Below the pieces are notes generated by a model. It was not told the DNA's origin. It ran no database searches and worked only from the letters and a program-made list of their open reading frames with translations. From contig CM050449.1 of assembly GCA_027563935.2 (NCBI GenBank), positions 77,841,178 to 77,905,177 on the forward strand: DNA of 64,000 nucleotides. Direction: 5' to 3'. Made by a program: the position numbers and the translations under genes. Source of the stretch: Costus lasius. Lineage: Eukaryota > Streptophyta > Magnoliopsida > Zingiberales > Costaceae. Of the stretch, positions 1-11,735 are shown piece by piece. Positions within the stretch are counted from its first letter, which is position 1. The number at the start of each line of letters is the position of its first letter.

Positions 1-3000
1 TAGCCTGATTGCGATCGGAAATCATCCTGGTCAGACTGGAACGAAGCGTCAGTATATCCTTCAATACTGAGTTCTTCCTGACCACCATATATCAAGAACA
101 TATCTTTGGTCACTTCCTCAGCCATGCTTTAACAGCATGCATTTCAGGAATGTCATTTCCAATGATCAAGATATCATCGACGTAGAGGACTAGGAAAGTA
201 ATCACGCTCCCACTAAACCTCTTATATACACACGGGTCATCTTCGTTCTTGATGAAACCAAATTCACTGATTGATTCATCAAAACGAATATTCCAGCTCC
301 TAGATGCTTGTTTAAGTCCATAAATGGACTTCTTTAACTTGCATATTTTATGACGATCTCATGGATTAGTGAAACCCTCAGGTTGTGTCATGTACACATC
401 CTCATCCAGATTTCCATTAAGGAAAGCTGTCTTCACATCCATCTGCCAAATCTCATAATCATAATATGCAGCTATCGCGAAAAGAATCCGAATAGACTTA
501 AACATGGCTACAGGTGAGAAAGTTTCATCATAATCTATCCCGTAGATTTGTTTGAAACCTTTCGCAACTAGCCTGCCTTTATAGGTAACCACGTTACCAT
601 CCATGTCAATCTTCTTCTTGAAGATCCATTTAAAGCCTATAGGGATAACTCCCGGAGGCGGATCAACCAAATCCCAGACTTGGTTACCTGACATGGAGTC
701 CATCTCGGCTCGCATAGCTTCAAGCCATCTTGCTGACTCCGGTCCACTGACCGCATCCGCATAATTGAGGGGTTCATCATTATCAATGATGTAGACTCCG
801 TCATAGCGCTCAGGCTGTCGACGGATCCTTCCCGATCTTCGCGGTTCCCGTGATATCTGAGCCTCAGGTTGTTCAATAACCTGATCTACCGGCTCAGGCT
901 CATCCAACTGTGCTTGACTACTTTGTCCTTCTTCTGGATTCTCATCCAGTTTAATTTCTCTCCCACTGGCCTCTTGCAGAAGAAACTCCTTCTCAAGAAA
1001 TATGGCCGTCCGAGCAACAAATACCTTGTTCTCTTTGGGATCGTAGAAATAATAACCCTTAGTTTCCTTAGGGTAACCGACAAAGATACATTTCTCAGAT
1101 CTGCTCTCTAGTTTCCCAGAGGCGAGCTTTTTGACATAAGCCTCGCAGCCCCAGATCCTGATAAATGTCAAGCTCGGCTGTTTCCCATACCATAACTCAT
1201 ATGGAGTCTTAGAAACTGCCTTGGATGGCACTCGGTTTAGTACCTTTGCAGCTATTTCCAGTGCAAAACCCCAAAAGGAATATGGAAGAGTAGCCTGACT
1301 CATCATAGAACGAACCATATCAAGTAACGTTCTATTTCTCCTCTCGGACACACCATTCCATTGCGGTGTTCCTGGCGGAGTGAGCTGTGAGATAATCCCA
1401 CACTCCTTCAGATAGTCAGTAAACGCATGACTTAGGTATTCTCCACCTCGATCAGAACGAAGTGCCTTGATATTTCGGCCTAGCTGATTCTGTACTTCAT
1501 TTTTGAACTCTTTGAACTTGTCAAAAGATTCACTTTTATGTCTCATTAAATAGACATACCCATATCTACTGAAATCATCAGTAAAGGTAATGAAGTACTG
1601 ATAGCCACCTCTGGCATGTTTACTAAATGGCCCACACACATCACTGTGTATAAGGTCAAGTAAACCTGAAGCCCTTTGTCCTTTGTTAAGAAAAGGTGAC
1701 TTCGTCATTTTGCCCATTAAACAAGCCTTGCATGTATCAATCTCCTCATAGGAGAATGATCCCAGCAGTCCATGATCATGCAACCGCTTAATGCGTTTCT
1801 CGTTAATATGGCCTAAACGACTATGCCATAGCAAGGTGCTTTCATCAGCATACTTGGCTTTCTTATTATCAATATTTTGTATAGAACTTTCCATGTCCAA
1901 CATGAATAACCCATTGTTAATTGAACCAGTTGCATAAACAATATTATCAAGAGAAAGAACACACTTTGAAATATTGCATTCAAAGGAAAACCCCTTCCTG
2001 ACAAGAGCAGGAATGGAGATAATATTTTTAGTAATACTGGGAACAAAGTAACAACTGTTTAATTCTAATACAATTCCAGATGGTAATGAGATGAAATAGT
2101 CCCCTACAGCAACAGCAGCAACCCGTGCCCCGTTTCCTACTCGTAGGTCCACCTCATGCTGTCCCACCTGCCTTCTTCTCTTGAGTTCCTGCACATTTGA
2201 ACAAATGTGAACTCCACATGCAGTGTCCAACACCCATGATATAGAAGAAGATGAAAACATGACTTCAGTCACGTAAATACCTGAGCCAGAAGCGATGCTT
2301 CCCCTCTTATCTCCTTGGAGCGCTTTACAGTCCTTTTTCCAGTGACCTAGCTGGCCACAGTGGAAACACCTGTATTCCTTGGACCGCTTAACCTTCTGCT
2401 TCAGAGCCTTGCTGTAGCTCTTGACAGGGGCCTTGCCCTTCTTCCCCTTCTTCTTGTTCCTTGAAGGAACCATTAAGACAGAGGTTGAAGGCTTTCCCTT
2501 CAGAGTTTCCTCAGTAGTCAAGAGCATATTCAGCAGCTCTGCCGGAGTACAGTCGATTTTGTTCATATTAAAATTAATAATGAACGCATCGAAAGAGGGC
2601 GGGAGAGACTGCAGAATGATGTCTACAGCAAGCTCCTGATTGATGGTATGCCCCAGTTTTTCTAGAGCCTCCTTGTGCCCAATCATCTTGAGCACGTGAG
2701 CTCCCACTGGGCTCCCTTCAGCCAGTTTGCTCTGAAAGAACAGCTTTGTCAAATTATAGCGTTCTGTCCTCGCCTGTGCAGCATACAGCATCTTGAGGTT
2801 TGCTATCATGTCTATAGCAGACATATCCTCATGCTGACGCTGCAGCGGTGGCTTCATAGACGCTAGCATCAGGCAAGCGACATCAATGCTATCATTGACG
2901 TGCTTTTCATAGGCTTCCCGAACCGCCCTCGCGGCGTTCGGAGCGGGCTGAGGCGGTATAGCCGTCTCGAGGACATACAGTTTCCTCTCTGCCTTAAGAA

Positions 3001-3085
3001 CAATCTTAAGGTGTCCGAACCAGTCTGAGAAGTTCGGCCCAGCAAACTTCTCTCTTTCCAGTAGGGATCGCACATTGAAGCTCAT
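1..3085 (-). pseudogene. Copia gag-pol of N1, broken
   Basis: This is a Ty1/copia polyprotein, which would package element RNA, reverse transcribe it and integrate the cDNA. Sense runs from the ATG at 3085 leftwards: gag, a CCHC knuckle, the protease motif (LDTACG), the integrase HHCC and D-D-E segments, and the first part of reverse transcriptase (KWIFKKK, DVKTAFLN). The 908-residue frame stops at 359-361, where a conserved Ser codon TCA has become TGA. The same frame continues as recognisable reverse transcriptase with YVDD to about 111. There roughly 385 bp present in sister copies is missing, joining the reverse transcriptase palm to the RNase H region and shifting the frame. Intact relatives in this window are 1294 residues long. 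The reading as a broken copia polyprotein is secure; lineage within copia is not assigned. Confidence 0.93.
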
Positions 3086-4887
3086 GGTGTTCGTTGCTGC
3101 AGGTATCTACAACAATGCAAGAACAGCAAGGTCAGTATCAATGTTAAGAATCAATCAGGACTTACGAAAGATTCTTTTTCTCACTATTTTATCTGGCTGA
3201 AAAATCCAGCAAAACAGCCCGAAAGAGTAGAACTCTTTTAGTGAGATGGGATCCAGATTTCATACTTGGTCTCCGCGTCCCGCTCAGGCGAGATAAGATG
3301 CACAGAGAGTACAAGCACTAATTTCTGGTAGGCAGTCCCTGCCAATCGCCAACCCGTGCGATTCCCCTTCATCTGGGCAATCCAGCAGACTGTGCCAATT
3401 GAGTTGGTACAACACAGTCTCTGATCCCACAGATGGCTGCCTCCATGTGCTACCATATGCGCCACATATGTAGGCTACATGGTCAAGCTAACCCGACCTA
3501 CTCCCTGGACCACCACGTGCTATGCTGAGCAACGAGAAGGGATAAATCCCTACTCTGTAACACGCAGGTGTAATCCAGCACCGTCTGAAGATAGATGGAC
3601 GTGCCCACTGAGTGGGTACAACACGGCTCCAACGATAGTCAGAACAGTGTGGTTTCGTGTCAGAAGGCTTACGAGCTTGATATTTTAGCGTTGGATTTTA
3701 ACGGTCTTTTATCTTCTTCACTATCATGCAATTCCTATGGTGATAGCAGAAGATAAATAAATCATGCTGTTCTACTTATTGAAACAATAAAAGAAAGCAT
3801 GAATCTTATGTGGTAAAAGCCCATAAAGCCTAAGTAAGACCTTAACCTAACTTAAGTCTTCACTTGCTTTTCTTCATGGGACTTTAGCTGCTCATCTGGC
3901 CCAAACCAGGGCCCAAGCACCATCTGCAGCTCAGGTTCGCCTACCAGGGAAAATGCGCCTAGTCCCAGAGTCGAACCCTGGACCTCCCACCTGGTCTAGC
4001 CACTGCTGCATGCGCCTCTGCCAAGTGTGCTCTGTGCTCTTGTCTGATTAATGTACAAATTAATCTATCTAGACAAGATTGACTCGCAGGTCAATTACAT
4101 TTTATAAATTAAATGCAATGTGATGCGCAGATCACAATATAAAAATAATTTACAAAATTAACCAGGCACGCAGGCCCCAGCACAGCACACATTAAAAACG
4201 GGCAGCCCACATAAGATTAAATAAACAAGCAAATGGCATCATTCAGCATGTGATCCAAACAAGAAATTAAAACTTTTGAAAACCGCATGGGATCATTTTA
4301 ATTTCCTTATATGCCCTACTACCTTACAACGGTCCATCATTAGGGATCCACTCATCAGACCCAGTCAGATCCACTGCCCTTGCATGCACCAAGTCCTAAC
4401 TGACTTGAGTCGACCCAGTGGTCAACTATGCATGCGCCAGGGCTGAACAACCACAATGAAGTCTGGCATGCAGGTGTGACCCCGGGCCTAACTCATGCGC
4501 GTTCATTGGTTGTCTCAATCAGATATCGCTACACGCCTGTCTGCAGTCGACCTATAGCCATCTGGTGCTTGCGCACAGATGCTATCTGGTCGACCCATCA
4601 AGGCTGTCAGATAGTCTGATTAGACTTATTTGGATCTAACCTAGGGGATGACTTCAACCCTAATAACCCGTCTAAGGGTTTACAGCAGGCGCAATTAAAT
4701 CTAATGGAAGCGCGCAAGTCGTTAAGTTTTTGAGAAAAAACAACAACAATAAGAATTAAGCGCCACCTTCATACATGCGCAAAGATGAATATACAATATG
4801 TAACTTTCGCATGTCATAGATTTAAACATCATTGCAATCAAGGATCACAAAACATATAGCAATCATATAAATCATGCGTTAACCTTC
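3086..4887 (-). other. Untranslated leader of N1
   Basis: This stretch of about 1.8 kb between the primer binding site and gag has no convincing gene. It aligns by eye with the leaders of N4, N5, A and B. It contains short open frames next to gag, the splice-acceptor-like sequence just before the ATG, and a tRNA-like insert at 3953-4016. Confidence 0.8.
3953..4016 (-). repeat. tRNA-like (SINE-head-like) insert in N1 leader
   Basis: In sense this segment contains a box-B-like GGTTCGACTCT preceded by GTGGGAGGTCC, as in tRNA-derived SINE heads. It is bounded by direct repeats ATGCGCC (3953-3959 and 4010-4016, plus strand). Equivalent inserts lie in N2, N4 and N5, while the leaders of A and B lack it. 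It is too short to be a functional tRNA, so the SINE origin is an inference. Confidence 0.4.
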
Positions 4888-4899
4888 CCTCTGATACCA
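4888..4899 (-). promoter_or_regulatory. Primer binding site of N1
   Basis: In sense it reads TGGTATCAGAGG, complementary to the 3' end of plant initiator tRNA-Met except at the last base (normally C). It lies two bases inside the LTR end. Confidence 0.85.
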
Positions 4900-4901
4900 A
4901 T

Positions 4902-6582
4902 TGAAGGTTGCATAAAGGGGGCGAAACCCTAAAGTGGCGCAAATATGAATATGGGCAGCGGATACTAGGGTTTCATAGAATCGGATAGCATGCATTATAC
5001 GATCAACTATCAAAACTTGAATTGATAAGAAAAGTTCTCACCATTGCCATCGCTTGGACGATGTCTTGAAATCAAAGACCAAAAGAGATCTTCTCCAGAG
5101 GATGCGCACACAAGATGAGAATGCGCTCACTTCCTTGGTGCTCCTTGTGCTAGCAAGGTTCCAAAGGCGTCCTTGATCGAATGGAAGGGATGGAGAGTTG
5201 CTTGGCGAGAGTCTCCTTCTTTCTTTTCTTGTCCACCTTCACGCATACGAGAGTTTCCACTTGAGAGGAAGAGGCGGGGCACAAGAAAGGGAGAGAGCAA
5301 TGTGGCGACGTGAGGCGTGTGAAAGTGGCTTCTAAAAATAGTAAACCACCTCTTCATGCGACCATGAAGTTTTACCCCAATCGCAACTTGTTCTAGATTT
5401 GAACCAAGCGCTCATCCATGAGCTGGTTTAATTTGATTCGGTTCAAATACCAAATAACCCAAGCCACTTGGTCTAGATCTCAATTAAACCCTAAGGCTCC
5501 AGATCTGACCGTTCATCTCTTTGATGCTCCTGATCTCACCGATCTAGCATCCATTCTCTCGATCGAAGCTTACCGATCTCAAGCCCTAATCAATCAAACA
5601 TGATCAGACCAGATATCGCTTACAATCAGAGATTAATTCCCTTTAAACTGAACCTGAACAATTCAGTCCACACGATTTGACTTAAGTAAGTCATATCATC
5701 AAATTGTGCGACCCTGAGGGTTTCCTTTAAATGTCGGTAACGATAACTCGCGTTATCACGATCAGTGAGGGGTATCTAGCAACACATCATTGTCTCCCGA
5801 TATAAAGGAAAGAGTCTTCCAAGACTACACCCAAACCACAGCACAAGTGTGAATCAACATCACAAGGCATACATGTTTCCTTTGCCACTGGATGTTCTTA
5901 TTGGACAAGCCTGTCAAGCTTGTAACTCCAATATGATGAGCATGATTAGATCAGATGAACAGAGTCACCTGGGTATGGCCATACACTTTCTCAATCATCT
6001 CATCCAGGGGGCCCCTTTAGAACATCACACTCCTTAAACAAGGAGACGGCAATCCTATATCTATCACTAGTGCCCTAACCTGACTCAAGCTCACCATCCA
6101 AGATAGTCTATAATCATTATGTTTCAAATGATATTGAACTACCTCAAAACAATGACAATCATCATTTAGAAAACACAAGTGATCTCAAGTCAGAGGAAAT
6201 GTGCCACTTGTTACAATCAAGGATTATTCATATTGTGACAAGCAATTGAATATCCTAGTAGGGTCAGTCCAGTACATCCAATGTACCCATGAGTCTACAT
6301 CTTATTCCATGCTCGAAGCATCCTTTAAGATTAGAACACATATTAGTCTCAATCATATCAAGGCTGTCTCATGTTCACCAAGATATATCGACTAAGGACT
6401 TAACTGCATGTCAGCCTAGCTGAACAGCTTTGAGACATTATTCAGAAGAACATATATATATATTGCAGCAGACAATGTAGCAACCTGAATAATAACCATG
6501 CCCTTATAAACATAAGAGTTTATTACATGATACTGATACAATCCCAAGGCCTTAAACATTAGCCTTAAGGGCATACCCAACA
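4902..6582 (-). repeat. 5' LTR of N1 (1681 bp)
   Basis: In sense it begins TGTTGGGTATGCCC and ends CCTTCA. It lies directly between its primer binding site and the N2 pol sequence. It holds the family's conserved LTR features: the GATAAC hairpin at 5742-5757 with loop TCGC, and the block around TGTTGCTAGATACCCC. Only one LTR of this copy is in the window, so it cannot be dated here. Confidence 0.9.
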
Positions 6583-8117
6583 CAGACCATGTTTGACTGG
6601 AAGATATCCTCTTTTAGAATTCTCTAAATGGAATCTCTCCAGGACTTTATCGATGTAAGTACTCTGGCACAGCCCGAGAAGCCTCTTAGATCTATCCCTG
6701 TAGATCTTCACACCTAACACATAGGCTGCTTCTCCTAGATCTTTCATCTGGAAACATTTTCCTAACCATGCTTTAACAGCATGCAGTTCAGGAATATCGT
6801 TTCCAATGATTAAGATATCATCGACGTAGAGGACTAGGAAAGTAATTACGCTCCCACTAAACCTCTTATATACACACGGGTCATCTTCATTCTTGATGAA
6901 ACCAAATTCACAGATTGATTCATCAAAACGAATATTCCAGCTTCTAGATGCTTGCTTAAGTCCATAAATGGACTTCTTTAACTTGCATATTTTATGACGA
7001 TCTAATGGAACAGTGAAACCTTCAGGTTGTGTCATATACACATCCTCATCCAGTTTTCCATTAAGAAAAGCGGTCTTCACATCCATCTGCCAGATCTCAT
7101 AATCGTAATATGCTGCTATTGCGAAAAGAATCCGAATAGACTTGAACATGGCTACAGGAGAGAAAGTTTCATCATAATCTATCCCGTAGATTTGTTTGAA
7201 ACCTTTCGCAACTAGCCTGCCTTTATAGGTAACTACGTTACCATCCATGTCAATCTTCTTCTTGAAGATCCATTTACAGCCTATAGGGATTACTCCCGGA
7301 GGCGGATCAACCAAATCCCAGACTTGGTTATCTGACATGGAGTCCATCTCGGCTCGCATAGCTTCAAGCCATCTAGCTGAGTCCGGTCCACTGACCGCAT
7401 CCGCATAAGTGAGGGGTTCATCATTTTCAATGATGTAGACTCCGTCATAGCGCTCAGGCTGTCGACGGATCCTTCCCGATCTTCGCGGTTCCCGTGATAT
7501 CTGAACCTCAGGTTGTTCAATAACCTGTTCTACCGGCTCAGGCTCATCCAACTGTGCTTGACTACTTTGTCCTTCCTCTGGATTCTCATCCAGCTTTATT
7601 TCTCTCCCACTGGCTTCTTGCAGAAGAAATTCCTTCTCAAGAAAAACTGCCGTCCGAGCAACAAATACTTTGTTCTCTTTGGGATCGTAGAAATAATAAC
7701 CCTTAGTTTCCTTAGGGTAACCGACAAAGATACATTTCCCAGATCTGCTCTCTAGTTTCCCAGAGGCGAGCTTTTTGACGTAAGCCTCGCAACCCCAGAT
7801 CTTAATAAATGTCAAGCTCGGCTGTTTCCCATACCATAACTCATATGGAGTCTTTGAAACTGCCTTGGATGGCACTCGGTTTAGTACCTTTGCAGCTGTT
7901 TCCAGTGCAAATCCCCAAAAGGAGTAAGGTAGAGTAGCTTGACTCATCATAGAACGAACCATATCCAATAAGGTTCTATTCCTCCTCTCGGACACACCAT
8001 TCCATTGTGGTGTTCCTGGCGGAGTGAGCTGTGAGATAATCCCACACTCCTTCAGATAGTCAGTAAACTCTCGACTTAGGTATTCTCCACCTCGATCTGA
8101 GTGAAGTGCCTTGATAT
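6583..8117 (-). pseudogene. Copia pol of N2, gag and protease deleted
   Basis: The sense strand encodes the second and third acidic positions of the integrase core (SDRGGEY, SERRNRTL), the C-terminal integrase region and reverse transcriptase to just past the YVDD motif. There it is cut by the N1 LTR at 6582. Upstream of the integrase core, at about 8117, the sequence jumps directly into leader sequence. Gag, protease, the HHCC region and the last part of the leader are missing, about 1.9 kb compared with N4. The remaining frame is open. Without gag or protease this copy cannot make its own particles. Confidence 0.9.
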
Positions 8118-9654
8118 CCGACTATGCCAACTGAGTTGGTACAACACAGTCTCTGAACCCGCAGATGGCTGCCTCCATATAGCTACCATATGCGCCACAT
8201 ATGTAGCCTACATGGTCAAGCTGACCTGACCTACTCCCTGGACCACCACGTGCTATGCTGAGCAACGAGAAGCGATAAATCCCTTCTCTGTAACACGCAA
8301 GTGAAATCACACACCGTCTGAAGATAGATGGACGTGCCCACTGAGTGGGTACAACACGGCTCCAACGATAGTCAGAACAGTGAGGTTTCGCATCAGAAGG
8401 CTATCGAGCTTGATATTTTAGCGTTGGATTTTAACGGTCTTTTATCTTCTTAACTATCATACAAACCCTATGGTGATAGTAGAAGATAAATAAATCATGT
8501 AATTCTAATTATATAAACAATAAAAGAAAGCATGATGATCTTATGTGGTAAACGCCCATTAAGCCTAGGTAAGACCTTAAGTTATCTTAAGTCTTCACTT
8601 GCTTCTTGGGACTTTTGCCTCTCATCTGGCCCAGACCAGGGCCTAAGCGCCTTCTGCAGCTCAGGTGCACCCACCAGGTAGTTGCGCCTGTCATAGGGTC
8701 GAACCCTAGACCTCCCACCTGGTCAAGCCTCTGCTGCATGCGCCTCTGCCAACTGTGCTATATGCTCATGTCTGATTAAACTTACAATTTAATCTATCTA
8801 GACATGATTGACTCGCAGGTCAATTACACATTATAAATTAAATAAAAGTGATGCGCAGATCACAATATAAATTAATTTACAATTTTAATCCAGGCTCGCA
8901 GGCCCCAGCACAGCAGACATTAAAAGGGCAACCCACATAAGATGAAATAAACATATATCATGGCATCCAATCAACATGTGATCCTTTAACAAGAAAATAA
9001 AATTTTTGAAAACCCCATTGGCATCAATTTTAATTTTCTTATGTGCCCTACAACCTTACAACGGTCCATTGATAGGGATCCACTCATCCATCTAGTCAGA
9101 TCCACTGCCCTTGCATGCACCAAGTCCTAACTGACTTGAGTTGACCTAATGGTCAACCATGCATGCGCAAAGGGCTGAACAACCCTCATGAGTTTCGGCA
9201 AGCGGGTGTGACCCCGGGCCTAACTCATGTGTGTTCACTAGTCGTCTCAACCAGACCTCGCTACACGCCCTTGATGCAGTCGACCTATAGCCACCTCGTG
9301 CTTGCGCACAGGTGCTATCTAGTCAACCCATCTAGGCTGTCAGATGGTCTGATCAGACTATTTGGATCTAACCTAGAGGATGCTTTCAACCCCATCAACC
9401 CGTCTAAGGGTTTACAGTAGGCGCCACTTAGATCTAGTGAGGCGCGCAAGTGATAAAGTTTGTTAAGAAAAACTACAACTATCAATATGCGCCACCATAC
9501 ATCACACATGCGCAAAGGAGTAAAAACATACATCATGTATTTTGTTCACTACTTAACATGTAGATGCGCAAGATGCTTCCTACTAGATCTACTTATCAAA
9601 CACAAACAAGGATCACAAATTCTCAAGCAATCATATGATTCTACAAGAACCAAA
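8118..9654 (-). other. Leader of N2, 3' end deleted
   Basis: This is leader sequence of the same type as N1 and N4, but its gag-proximal 300 bp are gone with the deletion at 8117. It contains the tRNA-like insert at 8682-8744. No gene is seen. Confidence 0.75.
8682..8744 (-). repeat. tRNA-like insert in N2 leader
   Basis: This is the same insert as in N1. The core is a perfect inverted repeat TAGGG-TTCGA-CCCTA in sense. Flanks are TTGCGCC and ATGCGCC (plus strand), so the putative duplication has one mismatch here. Confidence 0.4.
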
Positions 9655-9666
9655 GCTCTGATACCA
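9655..9666 (-). promoter_or_regulatory. Primer binding site of N2
   Basis: In sense it reads TGGTATCAGAGC, the exact complement expected for the 3' end of initiator tRNA-Met, two bases from the LTR end. Confidence 0.88.
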
Positions 9667-9668
9667 TT

Positions 9669-11339
9669 TGAAAGTCCCCTTCAAGGGGGAGCGCAAGGAG
9701 ATGAAACCCTAAATAAGGGGGGCGCATGTAATATTTCTAGGGAATTCATCATCAAGATCGCATGTAGTTCATATGATTAACTTGTATAACCGAAAAAGAT
9801 CTCAAAGGGATCATACCAACGCCATTAGGATGGATGTCGGCTTGGAAGCAAAGACCAAAAGAGATCTTCTCCACAAGTGACGCACACAAAGTGATGTTGC
9901 CTACCCCTTGTGATCCTTGTGCTAGCAAGATTCTTCAAGGGTCCTTGCCGTATGGAAGAAAGGGGGGAGAACTTCTTGCTTGGCGAGAGTTCCTCGTCGT
10001 TCACCACTTCTCCACACGAGAATGCAACGTCGAGAGCAAGAGGGAGAAGAGAGACATTACTCTCATAAACATGTGGAGGCGTTACCATCTATTGGAATAA
10101 TGCACCTTCCAAATATGGCAACCCTTCAATGTGTGATGCGTTCACTCCAAGTGAACCGATCACCATTTCTTCCCCTTTGAACCATGCGCTCATGTAATGA
10201 GCCGGTTCAAATTGATTTGGTTCAAAGACCAAATAACCCAAGCCATTGGTCTAGATCACAATAAACCCTAAAGGTTCAAGATCTAACCGTTCATCTCCTG
10301 ATGCTCCTGATCTCACCGATCTAGCATCCAATCTCTCGATCGAAGCTTACCGATCTCAAGCCCTAATCAATCAAACATGATTAGTCCAGATCTCACTTAC
10401 AATCAGAGACTCAATCCCTTCAAACTGAACCCAAACAATTCAGTCCACACGATCTGACTTAAGTAAGCCATATCATCAAATTGTGCGACCCTGAGGGTTT
10501 CCTTTAGATGTCGGTAACGATAACTTTCGTTATCACGATCAGTGAGGGGTATCTAGCAACACATCACTGTCTCCCGATATAAAGGAAAGAGTCTTCCAAG
10601 ACTACACCCAAACCACAGCACAAGTGTGAATCCACTTCACAAGGCATACATGTTTCCTTTGCCACTGGATGTTCTTATTGGACAAGCGTGTCAAGCCTGT
10701 AGCTCCAATATGATGAGCATGATTAGACCAGATGAACATAGTCACCTGGGTATGGCCATACACTTTCTCAATCATCTCATTTAGGGGGGCCCCTTTAGAA
10801 CATCACACTCCTTAAACAAGGAGACGGCAATCCTATATCTATCACTAGTGTCCTAACCTGACTCATGATCATTATCCAAGATAGTCTATAACCATTATGT
10901 TTCAAATGATATTGAACTACCTCAAAACAATGACAATCATCATTTAGAAACACAAGTGATCTCAAGTCAGAGGACATGTGCCACTTGATGCATACAAGGA
11001 TTATTCACATTGTGACAAGCAATTGAATATCCTATTAGGGTCTGTCCAGTACATCCAATGTACCCATGAGTCTACATCTTATTCCATGCTCGAAGCATCC
11101 TATAAGATTAGAACACATATTAGTCTCAATCATATCAAGGTTGTCTCATGTTCACCAAGATATCTCGACTAAGGACATTACAGCATGTCAGCCTAGCTGA
11201 ACAGCATTGAGACATTATTCAGAAGCATACTTATTGCAGCAGAGAATGTAACCATTGCCTTTATAAACATAAGAGTTTATACATGATACAGAATGAATCC
11301 CAAGGCCTCAAACATTAGCCTTAAGGGCATACCCCAACA
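9669..11339 (-). repeat. 5' LTR of N2 (1671 bp)
   Basis: In sense it runs from TGTTGGGG to GGGGACTTTCA. Near the end it carries the hairpin-forming CCCC-CTTGAA-GGGG. The GATAAC hairpin is at 10519-10534 with loop TTTC. The end ACTTTCA differs from the CCTACA of A, B and N5. Confidence 0.88.
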
Positions 11340-11714
11340 CATATGGTAGCTGTATGGAGGCAGCCATCTAAGGGATTAGAGACTGTGTTGTACCAACTCA
11401 GTTGGCACAGTCTGCTGGATTGCTCAGATGAAGGGGAATCGCACGGGTTGGCGATTGGCAGGGACTGCCTACCAGAAATTAGTGCTTGTACTCTCTGTGC
11501 ATCTTATCTCGCCTGAGCGAGACGCGGAGACCAAGTATGAAATCTGGATCCCATCTCACTAAAAGAGTGATAACTCTTTCGGACTGTTTTAATGGATTTT
11601 TCAGTCAGATAAAATAGTGAGAAAAGAATCCTTCTTAAGTCCTGGATTGATTCTAACATTGATACTGACCTTGCTGTTCTTGCATTGTTGTAGATTCCTG
11701 CAGCAACGAACACC
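11340..11714 (+). other. Leader fragment of copia copy H1
   Basis: This is the last 375 bp of the H1 leader, matching the gag-proximal leader of A and B. It runs up to the H1 gag ATG at 11715 and includes the splice-acceptor-like tract before the ATG. The rest of the leader and the 5' LTR lie beyond N2, outside the window. Confidence 0.85.
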
Positions 11715-11735
11715 ATGAGCTTCAATGTGCGATCC
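11715..11735 (+). pseudogene. H1 gag-pol, piece 1 (first seven codons)
   Basis: The H1 start codon and next six codons (MSFNVRS) are followed at once by the N4 LTR. The last five bases, GATCC, are the target-site duplication; the gag frame resumes after the second copy at 20841-20845. Confidence 0.88.
11731..11735. repeat. Target-site duplication of N4 (GATCC), left copy
   Basis: GATCC at 11731-11735 is repeated exactly at 20841-20845 on the other side of N4. A 5-bp duplication is the normal product of copia integrase. Confidence 0.93.

Larger units (their letters stand above)
1..6582 (-). mobile_element. Copia element N1, 5' part (cut by window edge)
   Basis: This is a minus-strand Ty1/copia element. 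Read in its sense direction it runs 5' LTR (4902-6582), primer binding site, leader, and gag-pol out to position 1, where the window ends. The left part (RNase H end, polypurine tract, 3' LTR) lies outside the window. It is inserted into copy N2: the sequence resuming at 6583 is minus-strand pol in mid-frame. The expected 5-bp duplication would begin CAGAC on the right side, but the left side cannot be seen. The copy is dead through a nonsense change and an internal deletion. Confidence 0.9.
6583..11339 (-). mobile_element. Copia element N2, 5' part, gag deleted
   Basis: This is a minus-strand copia copy into which N1 has inserted. It retains its 5' LTR (9669-11339), primer binding site, leader and the centre of pol. 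Its 3' half lies left of N1, outside the window. Sequence right of 11339 is the leader of plus-strand copy H1, so N2 inserted into H1. The duplication expected on this side starts CATAT but the partner is not visible. Confidence 0.85.

Noticed and set aside
3953..4016. A tRNA gene in the leader
   Set aside because: The box-B-like core is present, but there is no acceptor stem or full cloverleaf, and the segment is too short. Reported only as a tRNA-like insert.
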